Shown here one piece after another: positions 7,450 to 18,000 of a stretch of DNA of 64,000 nucleotides. The number at the start of each line of letters is the position of its first letter. Positions within the stretch are counted from its first letter, which is position 1. This stretch comes from Rhizobium sp. ZPR4. GTDB taxonomy: Bacteria; Pseudomonadota; Alphaproteobacteria; Rhizobiales; Rhizobiaceae. Below the pieces are notes generated by a model that searched no databases, was not told the origin of the DNA, and was given only the letters and a program-made list of their open reading frames with translations. Made by a program: the position numbers and the translations under genes. Where the stretch lies: the NCBI RefSeq assembly GCF_040215725.1, contig NZ_CP157969.1, positions 1,116,001-1,180,000 of the forward strand, given 5' to 3'.

Positions 7450-10400
7450 TCAATTGAACCTACTTATCTTGCCTTCGACATTTGCCGCTTTGGCATCTTC
7501 GACCTCAAGGCCCAAAGCTTTGGTCAATAGTCGAGCGCTCTGACGCCAAGTCAGGTATGGCATGCCGTCGGTGGTAGGATGCTGTCCCCGCCTGAACAGG
7601 TCCAGCCATACGAGGATCGCCTTTGCAAGATCGTCGGCACCTAGTCCGCTGAAATAATAGGCGTGGTCGCCAGCCACTTCACGGAATATCGGCAGGTCAC
7701 GAGCGATGATAGGTACATGCTTCAGGGCGGCTTCGACCAGCGGCAAGCCAAAGCCTTCACCTTCGCTTGGCGCCAGCAGGCACGTCGATCCGGCATAAAT
7801 CCGGTTCAGATATTCATCGCTAACGTCTTGAAGAAAATGAAACTGCCGTCCCAGGCGCGGATGGCGCAAAAACCGCTCGAACAGATCGTTTACGAGCCAG
7901 CCCTTCTTGCCGACAACGATCAGATTGATCTCATGCCCCTGCGACCAGAGCTGCTCGAAGGCAGCCAGAGCCTGTCTGTGCCCCTTGCGTGGCTCGATAG
8001 TTCCAACCATGAGGAAACTGGGCCGTTCCGCCATACGAGCGAGCAATTGGACTGCGTCGTCGGGTAAGCCTCGGCTCGATTCACCGTCGTCGATATTCGC
8101 GCCGATGTGAAAGCTGCGCACTGGAGCGGCTTGTTCGTTCGGAGGCCTTTCCTGTTTCAGATAAAGCGTTAGATCATCGGCGGTCGTCTTTGAGACGCAG
8201 ACATATCCGCTCGCCACCCGCGCTGCACTTGAGATCCAGGCTTTGAATTCACGCGATACCGTCGGCACCCACCACTTTGGGTGCCGCAACGGCAGAAGAT
8301 CATGGACCAGAAACCAGATTGCCACTCCCTGCTCACGCATATGCTGCTGTAGAAGTTCCATTCGGGGCTGCAAAACCACATTGAGATCCAGCGCGAAATA
8401 GATATCGCCCTGACGAAACTCCACAATGGGCTCGTCCGCGCACGAATTGACGCCGTGAATGAGGCGCGTTTGGAGGCGGAGTGCGTGCCGGTAAACTTGG
8501 CCGTCGAACCAGATCAGGCACACGCTCATTCCGGCAGGCGGCTCTCGCAACAGATTACGGGCAAGCCCCCGTATCACGCGCTGGATGCCCGTCTTGGCGT
8601 CTGTATGAACGAATACGGAAACATCAAGGAACAGGGTTGGCTGGCGTTGCCAGTGGATGGGCCACTGAGATTCGATCGCAAGCTTTAAGAGGTTTCCGGC
8701 ATTTTGAGCCCATGACAAGTGTGGAATGCCGGTCGAAGACGGCGCCATGTCATGTCGGTACGCCTCCAGCCAGCTTGCTATCGCGGTTGCAAGCTCCAAA
8801 GGGGTTTCGCCTTGAAAATAGGTTGCGTGATCGCCCGCCACTTCGCGAAACACCGGCAAATCGTGTGCGAGGATGGGTAACCCTCGAACGGCCGCCTCCA
8901 CCAGCGGCAAACAGAACCCTTCTCCAAGGCTGGGCGCGACCAAGCATCGGCTGGTACAATAGATATGTTCGAGGAAAGCATCGTTGACGTCTGTCAGCCA
9001 TAGCAGGCGACGGCCGAATTCCGGATGCCGGCGGATGCTGCGAACCAAATCATCCACATCCCACCCTTGGCGGCCAACCAGGACGAGGGTTAGATCGGCC
9101 CCGCGCGCCCAGAGCAGATCGAAGGCTGCCAACAGTTGGCGATGACCTTTACGCGGCTCGATTGTTCCCACGCACAAGAACACCTCGCGTCCTTCAAGCT
9201 GTTCTATGGCCTTCTCCGCGCGATCGCCAGGTGCGGCGCCATGCCATTTGCCGGGCGCGTCGCATCCATTGAGCGACCATCCAATGGCGAGCGGACGCTG
9301 CCGCTCAAGCGAATGTGCGTTGAGCCAAGCGACCAAGCTTTGTGCGACGTCGCGCGACACGCATACCACGCCGTCGCTTTGACAAACGAACTGCAGCCAT
9401 CGTGTATGGAGGTCGGCCAAGCCCGGCGTGAAATATTGTGGCAGGTGAATGGGAAGCAGGTCGTGTATCAAAAATACAGTGCCCACTCCCATTTGCCGCA
9501 GACGGCCGAAAAACTCCGGGCGGTGAACCACCGCATGATGAAGGTCCAAGCCTAGAAAGATGTCGCCGGGGTTCAATTTGATGATGTCATCCTCGCCCTC
9601 CAGAGACCCCAATGCCGGATAGTAGCGACGTGCATAATTCCGCGCGTAGCGAAAGGAAGGTGTGCCGGGCTGCGAATAGACAGGCTCGATTGCGAAACCG
9701 GCAGGTGGCGATTGAATGAGCGACGAGAGAATGCCATGGGCCACCCGCTGGACACCCGACTGACCGTCGTTGTCCGCGATGACTGACAGATCCACGAGCA
9801 ATTGCTTGGGACGCGGATTGGCGACTTTCGACCAGTGACTATTCGACGATATAGCCGCCGCCAGAGCAATCAAATCGCCATCCGAAGGTGTATGTCGGTC
9901 AACCACCGCCGACTCGACAGTTTTCAATAATTGCCCGAACAGGGGAGCGCATGTCTGCGTCGGCTCCTGCTGGTGCACCTTCTCGAATGCGGCCAATGCC
10001 GCTTGTGCACAGCGATCCCACGAAAAAAGCTTGGAACGGGCCAACCCATACTGTGCCAGTTCTTCACGCCGCTGTGGGTGATGCAGAAGGTCGCGCATGA
10101 GACTGGCCAAGCCAGGCACATCATATGGGTCGAACATCGAATCGGCACGCCCCATTACTTCGGGCAGGCTGGTCATATCGGCGCAGATAGTCGGCGCGCC
10201 GCACGACATGGCTTCCAGGACGGGAAGGCCAAAACCCTCATGTGTGGAAGGAAACACGTAAAGCGTGCACAAGCGATACAGGTTTACCAATTCTTCGTCA
10301 GTGACGTGACCGCCGAGAATGAACTCACGATCGGTTAGCCCGTGGGCACGCGCATGTTCCAAAAAGCGACTGCTATGATCCAGCGGCATCATGCCGACGA

Positions 10401-11187
10401 TCACCAACGGATGCTGCACGCGCAGAGCCTGTGGCACCCTTGCGAAAGCCTCGATCAGACGCAGATGGTTCTTACGCTCGTCTCCACCGCCCGAATACAT
10501 GACAAAGCCGCTGCCTTTGAGCCCCAGCTTGTGGCAGAGGGCGATTCTAGCCGAATCCGGCACTGGCGCAGGCGAAAACATGGGATCGCATGCGGATGAG
10601 ATCGAGATCACTCGCTCAGGCGACACTTTCGCGTATTCGATTGCCTCCCGCCGCGCCGAATCGGACACGGCAAGTACCAGATCGGCATCCAGCAATTGTT
10701 CCAAGCGTGAGCGGTAAAACGCCTCGAAGGTCCGATTGGATTTGAGATAGACATCGGACTGAATAAGAGGGATGGCATCGTGGAACGTGATAGCGGTCGG
10801 TATGCGCACCCGCTTGCCAACGCTGCAGGTCATGTTGTCGCCAACTCCATCGAAAAAGTTGCCGACATGCACGATATCTGCCTGCAACGAGGCCAGAAAA
10901 TCCTCGCGCATCAACTCTGCTGCATGACGCCTCCACTTATTCGCCGGATCGAACCATGACAGCGGTCCCACCGCTTGCCACACGCGGATATCGTCCTGGC
11001 TGATCAATCCATCGAAAGTCGCGCGTATGGTTTCGATCGTTTCCGGGAAAAGACCGTTGAGCGCTATAAGAATCTCGTGCTTACCGCGATTTCGCAGAAG
11101 CGCCTTGGTCAATGCAATGTTGTTGCGCCCAATACCACGGAACCGGCTCTCGGTTTGAGCGCCTTGAAGGTCTACGACGATACGCAT
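7450..11187 (-). CDS. Giant glycosyltransferase with three GT4 modules
   Basis: A 1,245-residue protein made of three complete GT-B fold GT4 units. Module 1 (about 1-415) has GGGDERKNHLRLIEAF and EGFGLPVLEA. Module 2 (about 455-835) has VGTIEPRKGHRQ and EGFCLPLVEA. Module 3 (about 840-1225) has the same VGTIEPRKGHRQ and EGFGLPLVEA. Each carries the E-x7-E nucleotide-sugar motif, so all three may be active. Modules 2 and 3 are much more alike than either is to module 1, pointing to an internal duplication. I chose the ATG at 11187 because family members begin with MRIVVDLQGAQT; the ribosome site is weak. Flanked by the exporter and FkbM genes, it probably builds several linkages of the exported repeat unit. 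Confidence 0.88.
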   Translation of the reverse strand: MRIVVDLQGAQTESRFRGIGRNNIALTKALLRNRGKHEILIALNGLFPETIETIRATFDGLISQDDIRVWQAVGPLSWFDPANKWRRHAAELMREDFLASLQADIVHVGNFFDGVGDNMTCSVGKRVRIPTAITFHDAIPLIQSDVYLKSNRTFEAFYRSRLEQLLDADLVLAVSDSARREAIEYAKVSPERVISISSACDPMFSPAPVPDSARIALCHKLGLKGSGFVMYSGGGDERKNHLRLIEAFARVPQALRVQHPLVIVGMMPLDHSSRFLEHARAHGLTDREFILGGHVTDEELVNLYRLCTLYVFPSTHEGFGLPVLEAMSCGAPTICADMTSLPEVMGRADSMFDPYDVPGLASLMRDLLHHPQRREELAQYGLARSKLFSWDRCAQAALAAFEKVHQQEPTQTCAPLFGQLLKTVESAVVDRHTPSDGDLIALAAAISSNSHWSKVANPRPKQLLVDLSVIADNDGQSGVQRVAHGILSSLIQSPPAGFAIEPVYSQPGTPSFRYARNYARRYYPALGSLEGEDDIIKLNPGDIFLGLDLHHAVVHRPEFFGRLRQMGVGTVFLIHDLLPIHLPQYFTPGLADLHTRWLQFVCQSDGVVCVSRDVAQSLVAWLNAHSLERQRPLAIGWSLNGCDAPGKWHGAAPGDRAEKAIEQLEGREVFLCVGTIEPRKGHRQLLAAFDLLWARGADLTLVLVGRQGWDVDDLVRSIRRHPEFGRRLLWLTDVNDAFLEHIYCTSRCLVAPSLGEGFCLPLVEAAVRGLPILAHDLPVFREVAGDHATYFQGETPLELATAIASWLEAYRHDMAPSSTGIPHLSWAQNAGNLLKLAIESQWPIHWQRQPTLFLDVSVFVHTDAKTGIQRVIRGLARNLLREPPAGMSVCLIWFDGQVYRHALRLQTRLIHGVNSCADEPIVEFRQGDIYFALDLNVVLQPRMELLQQHMREQGVAIWFLVHDLLPLRHPKWWVPTVSREFKAWISSAARVASGYVCVSKTTADDLTLYLKQERPPNEQAAPVRSFHIGANIDDGESSRGLPDDAVQLLARMAERPSFLMVGTIEPRKGHRQALAAFEQLWSQGHEINLIVVGKKGWLVNDLFERFLRHPRLGRQFHFLQDVSDEYLNRIYAGSTCLLAPSEGEGFGLPLVEAALKHVPIIARDLPIFREVAGDHAYYFSGLGADDLAKAILVWLDLFRRGQHPTTDGMPYLTWRQSARLLTKALGLEVEDAKAANVEGKISRFN

Positions 11188-11200
11188 GGAGGAATACTTT

Positions 11201-12613
11201 CTAGGCTTCGGTTGCTGCACGCAGATCGAGGTATATGCGACGGGCTTCGACAGGCAGATCGTTGAAGGTCAGGGGGCGCCAGTCCGATGACGGAGCGAGG
11301 GGCGATGCGCGGCCTGCAATATGAGGCTGAACAGAACTTACCGGCAGCGCAATCAATATGCCGATGATTCTGCTGCGTAGGGCTGGACTGGTATTCAGTA
11401 CCGCAACCGCTAGGCGCTTGACGTAGGGACGTTGCCTAATGAAATGGGCGGCTAGACTTATAAGCGCCTTGATGCGTCGCTTGATACCGCTTGTGATACG
11501 ATTTTCCCGGATGGCTGAGCTTATGCGGTGAACGGGCCGGCCGACAATCCGCACGGGCGCGCTGATGCGCCATGAAGTGCTTCTCTGCATATCCTGCAGC
11601 TGCTTTGACTTGGCGACAAGCTGAGCTTCCAACGACGCTAGCTTAGCCTCCAGATAAATCGCCCGCTCCTGCGTTTTGGTGTGCTCCTCCGTCCTTGAGA
11701 CGCGCCCTTCAGCTAGAAGGCTCAACCTTTCGGCTTCTCTGTTCAAAGCTTCGGCAGCGGCGCACCGCGCTTCCATCTCCAATGCAGACCGTTCCGCTTT
11801 GCTGATACGGGCATCGGCGACTTCCTGCACTTTTACCAAATGTTCCAGGGCCTCTGTCAGCTGATGACCTTGTTCATCGAGCGAAGCCCGGAGCTTGGAC
11901 GACGCTAATTCACACCATGCCGAGTTTTCACTGAATTGAACATGATCGAACACATTTGGAGGAGCCTCAAAGGCTGGTACCAATTCAGGATGCTGAGGCG
12001 AGACGTAAAAGCGATTGAGTCCATCGAAGTAGACGAACTTGTAACCTGCCTCGAGAAGAATGCGATCAGCTGTCGCGAAGTGTACTTCCTGGCTCATGGG
12101 CACCGTGGCTTCGATCACGATGATCCATGGCTCGATCGCAGCGGGATCCCAACCTTGGAGCACCGCCTCTTCCAGACCTTCGACATCGACTTTCAACCAA
12201 TGCACCGGTTTGTTGTTCAAGAAAGCCAATGCTGTGCGCAGCGGCAACACAGGGACCTGCAATTTGCTGCCCTCGAAGCCATGAAGTTCGCGATGGCTGC
12301 GCGCATAGACATCGACAGCTGTGCTCAAGCCGGTATCCGGAAATATATTCAATTCCAACGAGCCCGCTTCTGCGCCCAATGCGATTTGCAGCACGGTTTC
12401 GTCTGGCCTCTCGGCGCGCAGCAGATCAGCATATTGTGGTACGGGTTCAACGTGAACTCCGCGCCAGCCTCGGTCGTAGAATGCCTTGCTGACAGAATCG
12501 ATGACAGGATGCTGGGCACCTACATCAATATAACATCCGTTCACAACATGCCTGAGGGCACGCCAAAGCATGACATCCTCAAAATTCTGCGCAAAAGAGG
12601 TAAAGCTCTCCAT
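11201..12613 (-). CDS. FkbM-type methyltransferase with coiled-coil tail
   Basis: A 470-residue protein. Residues 1-220 form an FkbM (Methyltransf_21) domain beginning SFAQNFEDVMLWRAL, with VDVGAQHP as the S-adenosylmethionine loop and LKVDVEGLEEAVL further on. Residues about 235-345 are rich in Glu, Ala, Arg and Leu heptads and should form a coiled coil. The last 120 residues are basic and of unknown fold. FkbM enzymes O-methylate sugars, so this may methylate the non-reducing end or a residue of the exported glycan. The coiled coil recalls chain-terminating or length-controlling proteins such as WbdD, but no kinase domain is seen. It is the first gene of the exporter operon and lies 13 bases from the GT4 gene. 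Confidence 0.85.
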   Translation of the reverse strand: MESFTSFAQNFEDVMLWRALRHVVNGCYIDVGAQHPVIDSVSKAFYDRGWRGVHVEPVPQYADLLRAERPDETVLQIALGAEAGSLELNIFPDTGLSTAVDVYARSHRELHGFEGSKLQVPVLPLRTALAFLNNKPVHWLKVDVEGLEEAVLQGWDPAAIEPWIIVIEATVPMSQEVHFATADRILLEAGYKFVYFDGLNRFYVSPQHPELVPAFEAPPNVFDHVQFSENSAWCELASSKLRASLDEQGHQLTEALEHLVKVQEVADARISKAERSALEMEARCAAAEALNREAERLSLLAEGRVSRTEEHTKTQERAIYLEAKLASLEAQLVAKSKQLQDMQRSTSWRISAPVRIVGRPVHRISSAIRENRITSGIKRRIKALISLAAHFIRQRPYVKRLAVAVLNTSPALRSRIIGILIALPVSSVQPHIAGRASPLAPSSDWRPLTFNDLPVEARRIYLDLRAATEA

Positions 12614-13695
12614 GATGTACTTCTGTCACTCACGTTTCTACGGGTGTTCGCAATATCGGCGGCCAGACGGGACGTGGGGCATCCCGACCTGGCCTATTGT
12701 TCCGGAATGGAGGTATTAGTGGAACGATAGCTTGATATTCACCGACACGGGCGGCAATCGGGCGGGAATATTGCGAATGATTGCAGATTTATTGCTGTTC
12801 GAATCGCCGGACAATGCCTGCGAGTAAATCTGCGATCGATGAGTTGATCCTGGAGTGAATCATGCAGTTGAAGCTGATTCAAAGCCAATCTTGGAAGGGT
12901 GGATAGCGAGAATACCGGCGATGATCTTGATGCTACAGCGCATTCCCGCTGAGATTGAATCTCATGGTGAGATCTTTACCAGCTACAGTATCGGTATCAA
13001 TAATCGAACCATCACGGTCACTCATCGCGGTGCATGGATAGCATTGAGGCTGGTCTCCGTATGCCAATCCCTGCGGTCTATGTTGACCAATCGGAATTCG
13101 GAGCGATCCGGATGCGAAGCAGGATTACATAAGCAAACGGCAGATAGAAAGTTATGTGGCTTTACCCAGAATGCATCGGAACATCCAAGTCCGTTGTGTC
13201 CCATCCATTTTAGTCACGTCGGCATGAGTCCATCGATTTTCTGCATCAGAAAGTCGGAGAAATATCATATATCGATGACGACAAGTACGATCATTGGCAT
13301 ATTTGTCTGCCAAAAAATGTCATCTTCCAGTTGAATTTCGGTATATCGACCCGAGATCGAGTTAGGAACTGTATCTATTTTATATTGACCAATGTTATGG
13401 AAATGATAAGTGTTGCGAACAATTAGTATGGTTTCATATTGTTCGTTTCTGAATATTTCGGCATATTTCGGCTCGAGAACAAAGAATTCTATTGGTTTCT
13501 GCCTGCGATAATATTGCAACAGCCCCGCGCGTCCGATCACACAGATCTCCGTCAAGCTGACATTATCACTTCTCCCATGGGGTAGCCTCTCCGTAGGTTA
13601 AAGGGGTGGAGTCGCAAACTCCTCACTGTTTAAAGATGAACGGGCAGATAGGGCTTTGACCGCCCTTACAAACGACTCAATTAATTGGAGAAAAT
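12614..13695. other. 1.08-kb region with no convincing gene
   Basis: This lies between the divergent FkbM and porin genes. It must hold promoters for both. A plus-strand frame (12855-13334, GTG start) has no family features. A minus-strand frame (13265-13555, TTG start, 96 residues, Tyr/Ile/Asn-rich) has an odd but protein-like composition and no usable ribosome site. Both look like decayed or accidental frames. GC content is lower than in the metabolic regions. A short hairpin (GGAGT/ACTCC) lies near 13607-13621. No tRNA-like or other classed RNA was recognised by eye. Confidence 0.5.
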
Positions 13696-14784
13696 ATGGC
13701 TATTAAAAGTATTCTTCTTGGATCGGCCGCGGCTATTGTATCCTTTACGGGAGCATATGCAGCGGATGCTGTTGTCGCTGCCGAGCCGGAACCGGTGGAA
13801 TATGTCAAGATCTGCGATGCCTTCGGACCCGGATACTTCTTCATTCCTGGCTCTGAAACATGCCTCAAGATCGGTGGTAAGGTTCGGACCGAGGGAGAGT
13901 GGTACAACGCCTATAATCCAAGCGGCAAGAGAGGCACATTGTGGCATACTCGCGCCGAGCTGCAGCTTCAGACGGCGACGGATACAGAATACGGCCGGCT
14001 GAAGACGAATGCGGAGCTGCGTTGGGATTGGAACGACGGCAATTCGACCACTACCAAGTTGCTGCATGCCAGCATCAGCCTTGGCGGCTTTACGGTTGGC
14101 AAGGAAGACTCTCAATACAATGCATTCATCGGTTACGCCGGCGATGTCATTAACGATGACGTTGTTTACGACGGCCCTTACGAGCTCAATCAGCTGACTT
14201 ATAAATATGATGCCGGAAACGGCTTCACCGCTGTTATCTCGCTCGAAGACTCCAACTCATCCTCCGACGCCAGCAGCTATAATGGTGCATGGGTTACCTC
14301 GGAATCGAACCACTACGCACCGGACGTCGTTGCCGGCGCTGGTTTCAAGTCAGGGGCGTGGTCATTCAAGGTCGTTGGCGGTTATGATTCCATCGTGGAA
14401 GAAGGCGCGGTCAAAGCTCGAGTCGATGCCGATTTTGGCATCTTCACAGCCTTCCTGATGGGCGGCTGGAACACCGATGGCTCCAAGCTGAACAAGTATG
14501 CGGGTTCGAACCTTGATACATCGGCTTGCCCGACCAATCAGGGCTATCTCTGCGGCTGGGGTGACTGGGCTGTCTGGGGTGGCGTTGGCGTTCCGATCAA
14601 CGAAAAGCTGAAGTGGAATCTCCAGCTCGCTTACACCGACTCGAAGATTTTCGAAGCCACGACAAACCTCAAGTTCAACCCGGTCAAGAATCTGCTCGTC
14701 GAGCCGGAAGTTACCTACACCAACTTCGATTCTGTGAACAAGGATCAGTGGGCCGGTATCCTGCGCTTCCAACGCAGCTTCTAA
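13696..14784 (+). CDS. Rhizobiales-type outer membrane porin
   Basis: A 362-residue trimeric-porin family protein (Rhizobium RopA / Brucella Omp2 type). A signal peptide of about 22 residues ends in GAYAADAVV. The mature start has the family landmark VKICDAFGPGYFFIPG...CLKIGG, with two Cys. The rest is a Gly/Asn/Trp-rich beta-strand pattern ending in a C-terminal Phe (LRFQRSF), the outer-membrane insertion signal. A GGAG lies six bases upstream of the ATG. It should form a general diffusion channel. It is monocistronic and followed by a hairpin. Confidence 0.93.
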   Translation: MAIKSILLGSAAAIVSFTGAYAADAVVAAEPEPVEYVKICDAFGPGYFFIPGSETCLKIGGKVRTEGEWYNAYNPSGKRGTLWHTRAELQLQTATDTEYGRLKTNAELRWDWNDGNSTTTKLLHASISLGGFTVGKEDSQYNAFIGYAGDVINDDVVYDGPYELNQLTYKYDAGNGFTAVISLEDSNSSSDASSYNGAWVTSESNHYAPDVVAGAGFKSGAWSFKVVGGYDSIVEEGAVKARVDADFGIFTAFLMGGWNTDGSKLNKYAGSNLDTSACPTNQGYLCGWGDWAVWGGVGVPINEKLKWNLQLAYTDSKIFEATTNLKFNPVKNLLVEPEVTYTNFDSVNKDQWAGILRFQRSF

Positions 14785-14813
14785 CATGACCTGACTGACC
14801 CCTGGTCGTGAAC

Positions 14814-14847
14814 GGGAGAGGGCCTGAAGTAATTCCGGTCCTCTTCC
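14814..14847 (+). terminator. Hairpin after the porin gene
   Basis: GGGAGAGGGCC (14814-14824) can pair over 11 positions, two of them G-U, with GGTCCTCTTCC (14837-14847), around a 12-base loop. It lies 30 bases after the porin stop. The tail is only weakly U-rich (CCCTTTATC), so it may act as a terminator or as an mRNA-stabilising end. Confidence 0.5.
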
Positions 14848-15051
14848 ACCCTTTATCGAGTTGCACTCGATTTCATAGATCCATTTCTTCGTGAAGTGGA
14901 ACCAAGCTCGACGTGTCCCGCGACGCGGCCCGTAGTACACCGGGTGCCGTTGGACTGAGCTGCGTAGGCAACGACGTACATTCGTACACAAGTCAATCGA
15001 TGTGGCTAAAGCATCGACCTCCGTTACATCTCCATCGCGCTCTTATCCGTA

Positions 15052-18000
15052 TCAGCGATGAACGGTGGGTGCGGGCGGGACGTTGGCGCCCGCACCCTCC
15101 TCTTCGGCCGGTCTTTTGGTCCGGAGGAGGGACAGCACAAAGACGAAGAAGACCGGGACGAAGAAGACGGCAAGGATTGTCGCCGAGATCATGCCGCCGA
15201 GGACGCCGGTGCCGATCGCGTTCTGGCTGGCGGCACTGGGGCCTGTGGCGATCGCGAGCGGCACGACGCCGAGCGTGAAGGCAAGCGACGTCATCACGAT
15301 CGGGCGGAAGCGGACACGCGCCGCCTCGACCGCCGATTCGAGCAGGGACTTGCCTTGGGCATAATAATCCTTGGCGAATTCCACGATCAGAATGGCGTTC
15401 TTTGCCGACAGGCCGATGATCGCAATGAGCCCGACCTTGAAATAGAGGTCGTTCGGCATGTCGCGCAGGATCGCCGCCAGCACGCATCCGATAATGCCGA
15501 GAGGCACGACAAGCATGACCGACAGCGGGATCGACCAGCTTTCGTAGAGGCCCGCCAGCAGCAGGAAGACGAAGAGGATGCTGAAGGCGAACAGGATCGG
15601 CGCCTGATTGCCGGAGGAGATTTCCTCGCGCGACTGGCCGGACCACTCGTAGCCGAAGCCTTGCGGAAGTTCGGATGCGAGGCGCTCCATCTCGGCAATC
15701 GCGGCACCCGACGACTTGCCTACCCCTGCTTCCCCGGTGATGCGGATCGTCGGATAGCCGTTGTAGCCGACGATCTGCGGATCGCCCTTGCGCCAGTCGG
15801 CGGTCGCAAACGACGAGAGCGGCACCATTCCACCGCTGGCATTGCGGACGTTCAGCTTCATCATATCCTCGACCTGCATGCGGCTGCGGCCGTCCGCCTG
15901 TACGATGACCTGCTGCATGCGCCCTGCATTGGGGTAGTCGTTGATGTAGGACGAGCCGAGGTTCGCCGTAATGGCATCGTTGATGTCGGTGAAGCTGACG
16001 CCGAAGGTGTTCGCCTTCTCGCGGTCGATCGCAAGCACGATCTGCGCGGCTTCCTGCATGCCCTCGACGCGGACATTCGTCACCACGCTGCTCTTCGCCG
16101 CCTTTGCCATCAGCTCGTCTGCGGCCTGCTTGAGAGCTTTCTGTCCGCGCCCGGCGCGGTCCTGAAGCCGGAAGGAAAAGCCGTTCGTCGTGCCGAAGCC
16201 ATCGATTGCCGGCGGCGAGAGCGCATAGGAGGTGGCATCCTTCAGGCTGGCGAACTGTGCATTGACGCGCTCGGCGATCTCCGGCACCGAGCTGCCGGCC
16301 GGCCGCACGCTCCAGTCCTTGAGCGTGACGAAAGCGATGGCCGAGTTCGGGCCGTTTCCGGAGAAGCTGAAGCCTTGCACGGCGAAGATGTTTTCGACGG
16401 CCGGTTCGGCCCTGAAAATCGCCTCGATCTGCTTCAGCGACGCAATGGTGCGGTTGGCGCTCGCCTCCGGCGGCCCCTGAACGTCGACGATCAGGATGCC
16501 CTGATCCTCCTCCGGCACGAAGGAACCCGGCAGGTTGACGAAAAGATAGCCAAGGCCGACGGCGAGCGCGAGATAGACGGCCATCACGCGTCCCGAGCGG
16601 CGCGCAAGGCCGGCAGCGGTCTTGGTGTAGCCTGCTGTCATTCGGTCGAACTTGCGATTGAACCAGCCGCCGAGACCTTTCTTCTCGTGGTGATTTCCAT
16701 CGATCGGCTTCAGGAATGTGGCGCAAAGCGCCGGGGTCAGTGACAGAGCCAGGAAGGCCGAGAACATGATCGAGACGACCATGGTCAGCGAGAACTGGCG
16801 ATAGATGATGCCGGATGCGCCGGGGAAGAACGCCATCGGGATGAAGACGCAGGACAGCACCAGCGTAATGCCGAGGATGGCGCCGGTGATCTGCTTCATT
16901 GCCTTCTGTGTCGCGGCTTTCGGCGGCAGACCTTCCTCGGCCATGATGCGCTCGACATTCTCGACCACGACGATCGCGTCGTCGACGAGGATGCCGATCG
17001 CAAGCACCATGGCAAACATGGTCAGCACGTTGATGGAGAATCCCGTCGCATACATGATGGCGCAAGTGCCGAGCAGAGCGACAGGAACGACGAGCGTCGG
17101 GATGAGCGTGTAGCGGAAGTTCTGCAGGAAGACGAACATCACGATGAAGACGAGCACGATCGCCTCGATGAGGGTGTGCACGACCTTCTCGATCGAGGCG
17201 TTGACGAAGGGACTGGTGTCGTAGGGTATCGAATACTCGACGCCCTTCGGGAAGAACTTCGACAGCTCGTCCATCTTCGTCTTGATCGCCTTCGACACGG
17301 CAACGGCGTTGCCCGTCGAAGAAAGCTGGATGGCGAGGCCGGCGCTCGGATTGCCGTTGAGCCGGCTTGCGGTCGAATAGGCTTCCGCGCCATCTTCGAC
17401 GCGAGCGATATCCTTCAGACGTACCGTCGAGCCGTCGGGATTGGCCCGAAGGATGATGTCGCCGAATTGTTTTGCGTTGTTGAGCTGGCCCTCGACGATC
17501 ACGGTCGCGGTCAGATCCTGGCTGACCGGGTTGGGCATGGCGCCGATCTGGCCTGCGGCTACCTGCGCGTTTTGCGCAGTGATCGCCGCGCTGATGTCGG
17601 CGGCCGTCAAATGAAGGCCAACCATCTTGTCCGGGTCGATCCAGACGCGCAGCGCGCGCTGCGAGGCGAAGACCTGGGCGCGGCCGACGCCGGGAAGACG
17701 GCGCAGCTCGCCGAGGATGTTGCGGTTGATGTAGTCGCCAAGCGCGATCTCGTCCATCTTGCCGTCGGTCGAGGTCAGGGCCGCGATCAGCAGGAAGCCG
17801 GCGCTGGCTTCCTCGACCTGGATGCCTTGCGTGCGAACCGCCTGCGGCAGCCGCGCCTCGACGCGGCGGACGGCGTTTTGAACGTCGACCGTCGCCTTGC
17901 CGATATCGGTTCCCGAGACGAAGGTGGCGTTAATGCCGACCGAGCCGGAATTATCCGAGGTCGACTCGAAATAGGCGATGCCGTGGACGCCGTTCAGTTC

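Noticed and set aside
12855..13334. 159-codon plus-strand frame in the FkbM-porin spacer
   Set aside because: Starts at a GTG without ribosome site and has no protein-like pattern of hydrophobic and charged residues.
13265..13555. 96-codon minus-strand frame upstream of the porin gene
   Set aside because: Composition is protein-like, but it starts at TTG without ribosome site and matches nothing I know. It is kept only as an observation.
14993..17065. A 690-codon minus-strand frame and a 561-codon plus-strand frame over the RND transporter gene
   Set aside because: Both are Arg-rich shadows of an intact AcrB-type gene with no motifs of their own.
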